NCBI GenBank assembly: GCA_019308925.1
Contig: JAFDHG010000010.1
Coordinates: forward strand, 1-43,058
Length of the DNA stretch: 43,058 nucleotides
Reading direction: 5' to 3'
Source of the DNA: Deltaproteobacteria bacterium
GTDB lineage: Bacteria; Desulfobacterota; B13-G15; RBG-16-54-18
The translations under genes were made by a program, and so were the position numbers. This document shows, in pieces, positions 42,143 through 43,058 of the stretch (position 1 is the stretch's first letter; each line of letters begins with the position of its first letter). The notes beneath the pieces are model-generated. The model saw only the letters and a program-made list of their open reading frames with translations. It had not been told where the DNA came from and did no database searches.

Positions 42143-43058
42143 TCAGCGGAGTTTTTTCCGCAAAAACTCCTCCAGCACCCCCTCGATCCCTCGCTCTATG
42201 AACCTCGTGCTGATCCCCACTTCTGGATTCTTCAGATCCCCCCTCAGGGTAAAAGGGATGGTAAGCCGTCCCCCTTCGTCTTTAAAATACCTCCATCCCT
42301 TCCCAGAAAGATCTTTGGTCGCTGAGGGGGGTAGGTGGGCCTCCCCTTCCACCTTAAGCTGCAGGTCTAGGTCCATATCCCCCCACATCCTGATCTCCAT
42401 ATCTTTGTGGGAGATGAGGAGGTCCGGGAAGGAGACCTTCCCTCTCTGGACGATAAAGGAGGTGGATAGATCTTCAAAGGTAGTCTTCTCCTTCTCCCAC
42501 CCCTTACCGCCCAGGGCTCGCACTATCTGGGCGACGATGTTCAACCAGGACAACTCCCCCTCCCTTACTCGAATCTTACCCTTGCCTGTGAGATCCCTCT
42601 TTAGGGAGGCGAGAGAACCCCCTTTCCCTTCTAGAGACATACGCCCATAAAGCCTCCCTTTCATCATTCCCTTCCATGAGGTGAGGTCACTCAGGACGGC
42701 ATTGACGTCTACCCCTGTTATTTGGGTCTTAATTTGGAAGGGGAAAGAGTCTTTTCCCCTATCGATCCCCCCGGAGCCCCCCAACTTTCCCTTGAAGGCT
42801 GCCAAAGAGAACTTCTCTATCTTCAATTCACCCCCCTTCATCTCTTCTCCAGCGAGGAATAGATCCTGGAAACCAACTCCCTGAAACCTCCCTTCCTTCA
42901 CCCTGAACATCCCCTTTACATTGAGCCTGTTGCGCTTTGTGGCCTTTCCCCCCTTTTTAGTTCTTCTCTCCTGGGGAATTTCTTTCTCCCCTTCTTCCTT
43001 TTTATTTCGAACTAGAGCGATCTCCATTTGGGAGGAGTTGGCTTCCAGGGAGAGGACG
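42143..43058 (-). CDS. AsmA-family protein, C-terminal part (continues beyond the window)
   Basis: The frame is open to the window edge, so the N-terminus (with the expected membrane anchor) is missing; an internal ATG at 43027 is not the start. The visible 305 residues are beta-rich repeats: KIEKFSLAAFKGKLGGSGGIDRGK, VNAVLSDLTSWKGMMKGRLYGRMSLEGKGGSLASLKRDLTGKGKIRVREGELSWLNIV, then FIVQRGKVSFPDLLISHKDMEIRMWGDMDLDLQLKVEG. This is the AsmA C-terminal pattern. Such proteins form bridge-like beta-grooves between inner and outer membrane and are linked to lipid transport and outer-membrane assembly. A Lys/Glu-rich insert (about residues 20-45) is unusual. Confidence 0.82.
   Translation of the reverse strand, partial: VLSLEANSSQMEIALVRNKKEEGEKEIPQERRTKKGGKATKRNRLNVKGMFRVKEGRFQGVGFQDLFLAGEEMKGGELKIEKFSLAAFKGKLGGSGGIDRGKDSFPFQIKTQITGVDVNAVLSDLTSWKGMMKGRLYGRMSLEGKGGSLASLKRDLTGKGKIRVREGELSWLNIVAQIVRALGGKGWEKEKTTFEDLSTSFIVQRGKVSFPDLLISHKDMEIRMWGDMDLDLQLKVEGEAHLPPSATKDLSGKGWRYFKDEGGRLTIPFTLRGDLKNPEVGISTRFIERGIEGVLEEFLRKKLR

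Overview
The window looks like chromosome from an anaerobic, Gram-negative bacterium, most likely a member of Desulfobacterota or a related deltaproteobacterial lineage. The outer-membrane genes (kdsB for Kdo, an AsmA-family protein) indicate a diderm. The ferredoxin-dependent pyruvate oxidoreductase joined to NADH-dehydrogenase-like subunits indicates anaerobic energy metabolism. The AMP-forming acyl-CoA ligase beside a Liv-type ABC transporter is typical of organisms that feed on organic acids. The taxonomy is inference from gene content only.

Layout, left to right. 1-8.96 kb (all minus): kdsB (cut by the window edge), a small charged protein overlapping an ArsA/Get3-like ATPase with an HSP20-like tail, lon, and a tight three-gene unit of MoxR-type AAA+ ATPase, GXGXG-repeat protein and vWA protein, then a small membrane protein. 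9.3-11.8 kb: uvrA, whose zinc-module insertion is unusually short. 11.8-13.2 kb: a LarA-like (lactate racemase superfamily) protein with a large palindrome upstream. 13.6-18.4 kb: a branched-chain amino-acid/organic-acid ABC transporter (livJ, livH, livM and a fused livG-livF), convergent with an acyl-CoA ligase. 20.4-22.4 kb: a VapBC-type toxin-antitoxin pair and serS. 22.5-28.8 kb: four tRNA-Ser genes (UGA, GCU, CGA, GGA) and tRNA-Arg(ACG), with a GalU-like nucleotidyltransferase, tadA and a four-helix-bundle protein among them.

The stretch from tRNA-Arg to about 27.5 kb is accessory DNA. It holds the tail of a tyrosine integrase, a DUF2971 remnant, a REP-associated (Y1) transposase bounded by near-identical 22-bp inverted ends, a toxin-antitoxin pair (MqsR-like toxin, YgiT zinc finger/HTH/Panacea antitoxin) and a small membrane protein. 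28.9-32 kb: the SRP RNA and the dnaX-ybaB-recR replication/repair operon. 32.2-38.3 kb: a seven-gene operon, porG-porD-porA-porB followed by NuoE-, NuoF/HydB- and HoxU/NuoG-N-like subunits, which suggests pyruvate oxidation coupled directly to NAD through flavin and Fe-S subunits. 38.3-43 kb: a metallo-beta-lactamase-fold hydrolase, a sodium:solute symporter with a small membrane partner, hsp20, a transaldolase and the C-terminal part of an AsmA-like protein.

The most unusual signals are these: (i) three dispersed palindromic elements, each built from tandem 8-bp units of consensus NAGGRTTC on both arms; (ii) the AAA+/GXGXG/vWA module, whose ATPase carries a cysteine cluster; (iii) the pyruvate oxidoreductase plus NADH-module operon with no hydrogenase; (iv) repeated hairpin modules with compensatory changes around the tRNA-Ser genes.
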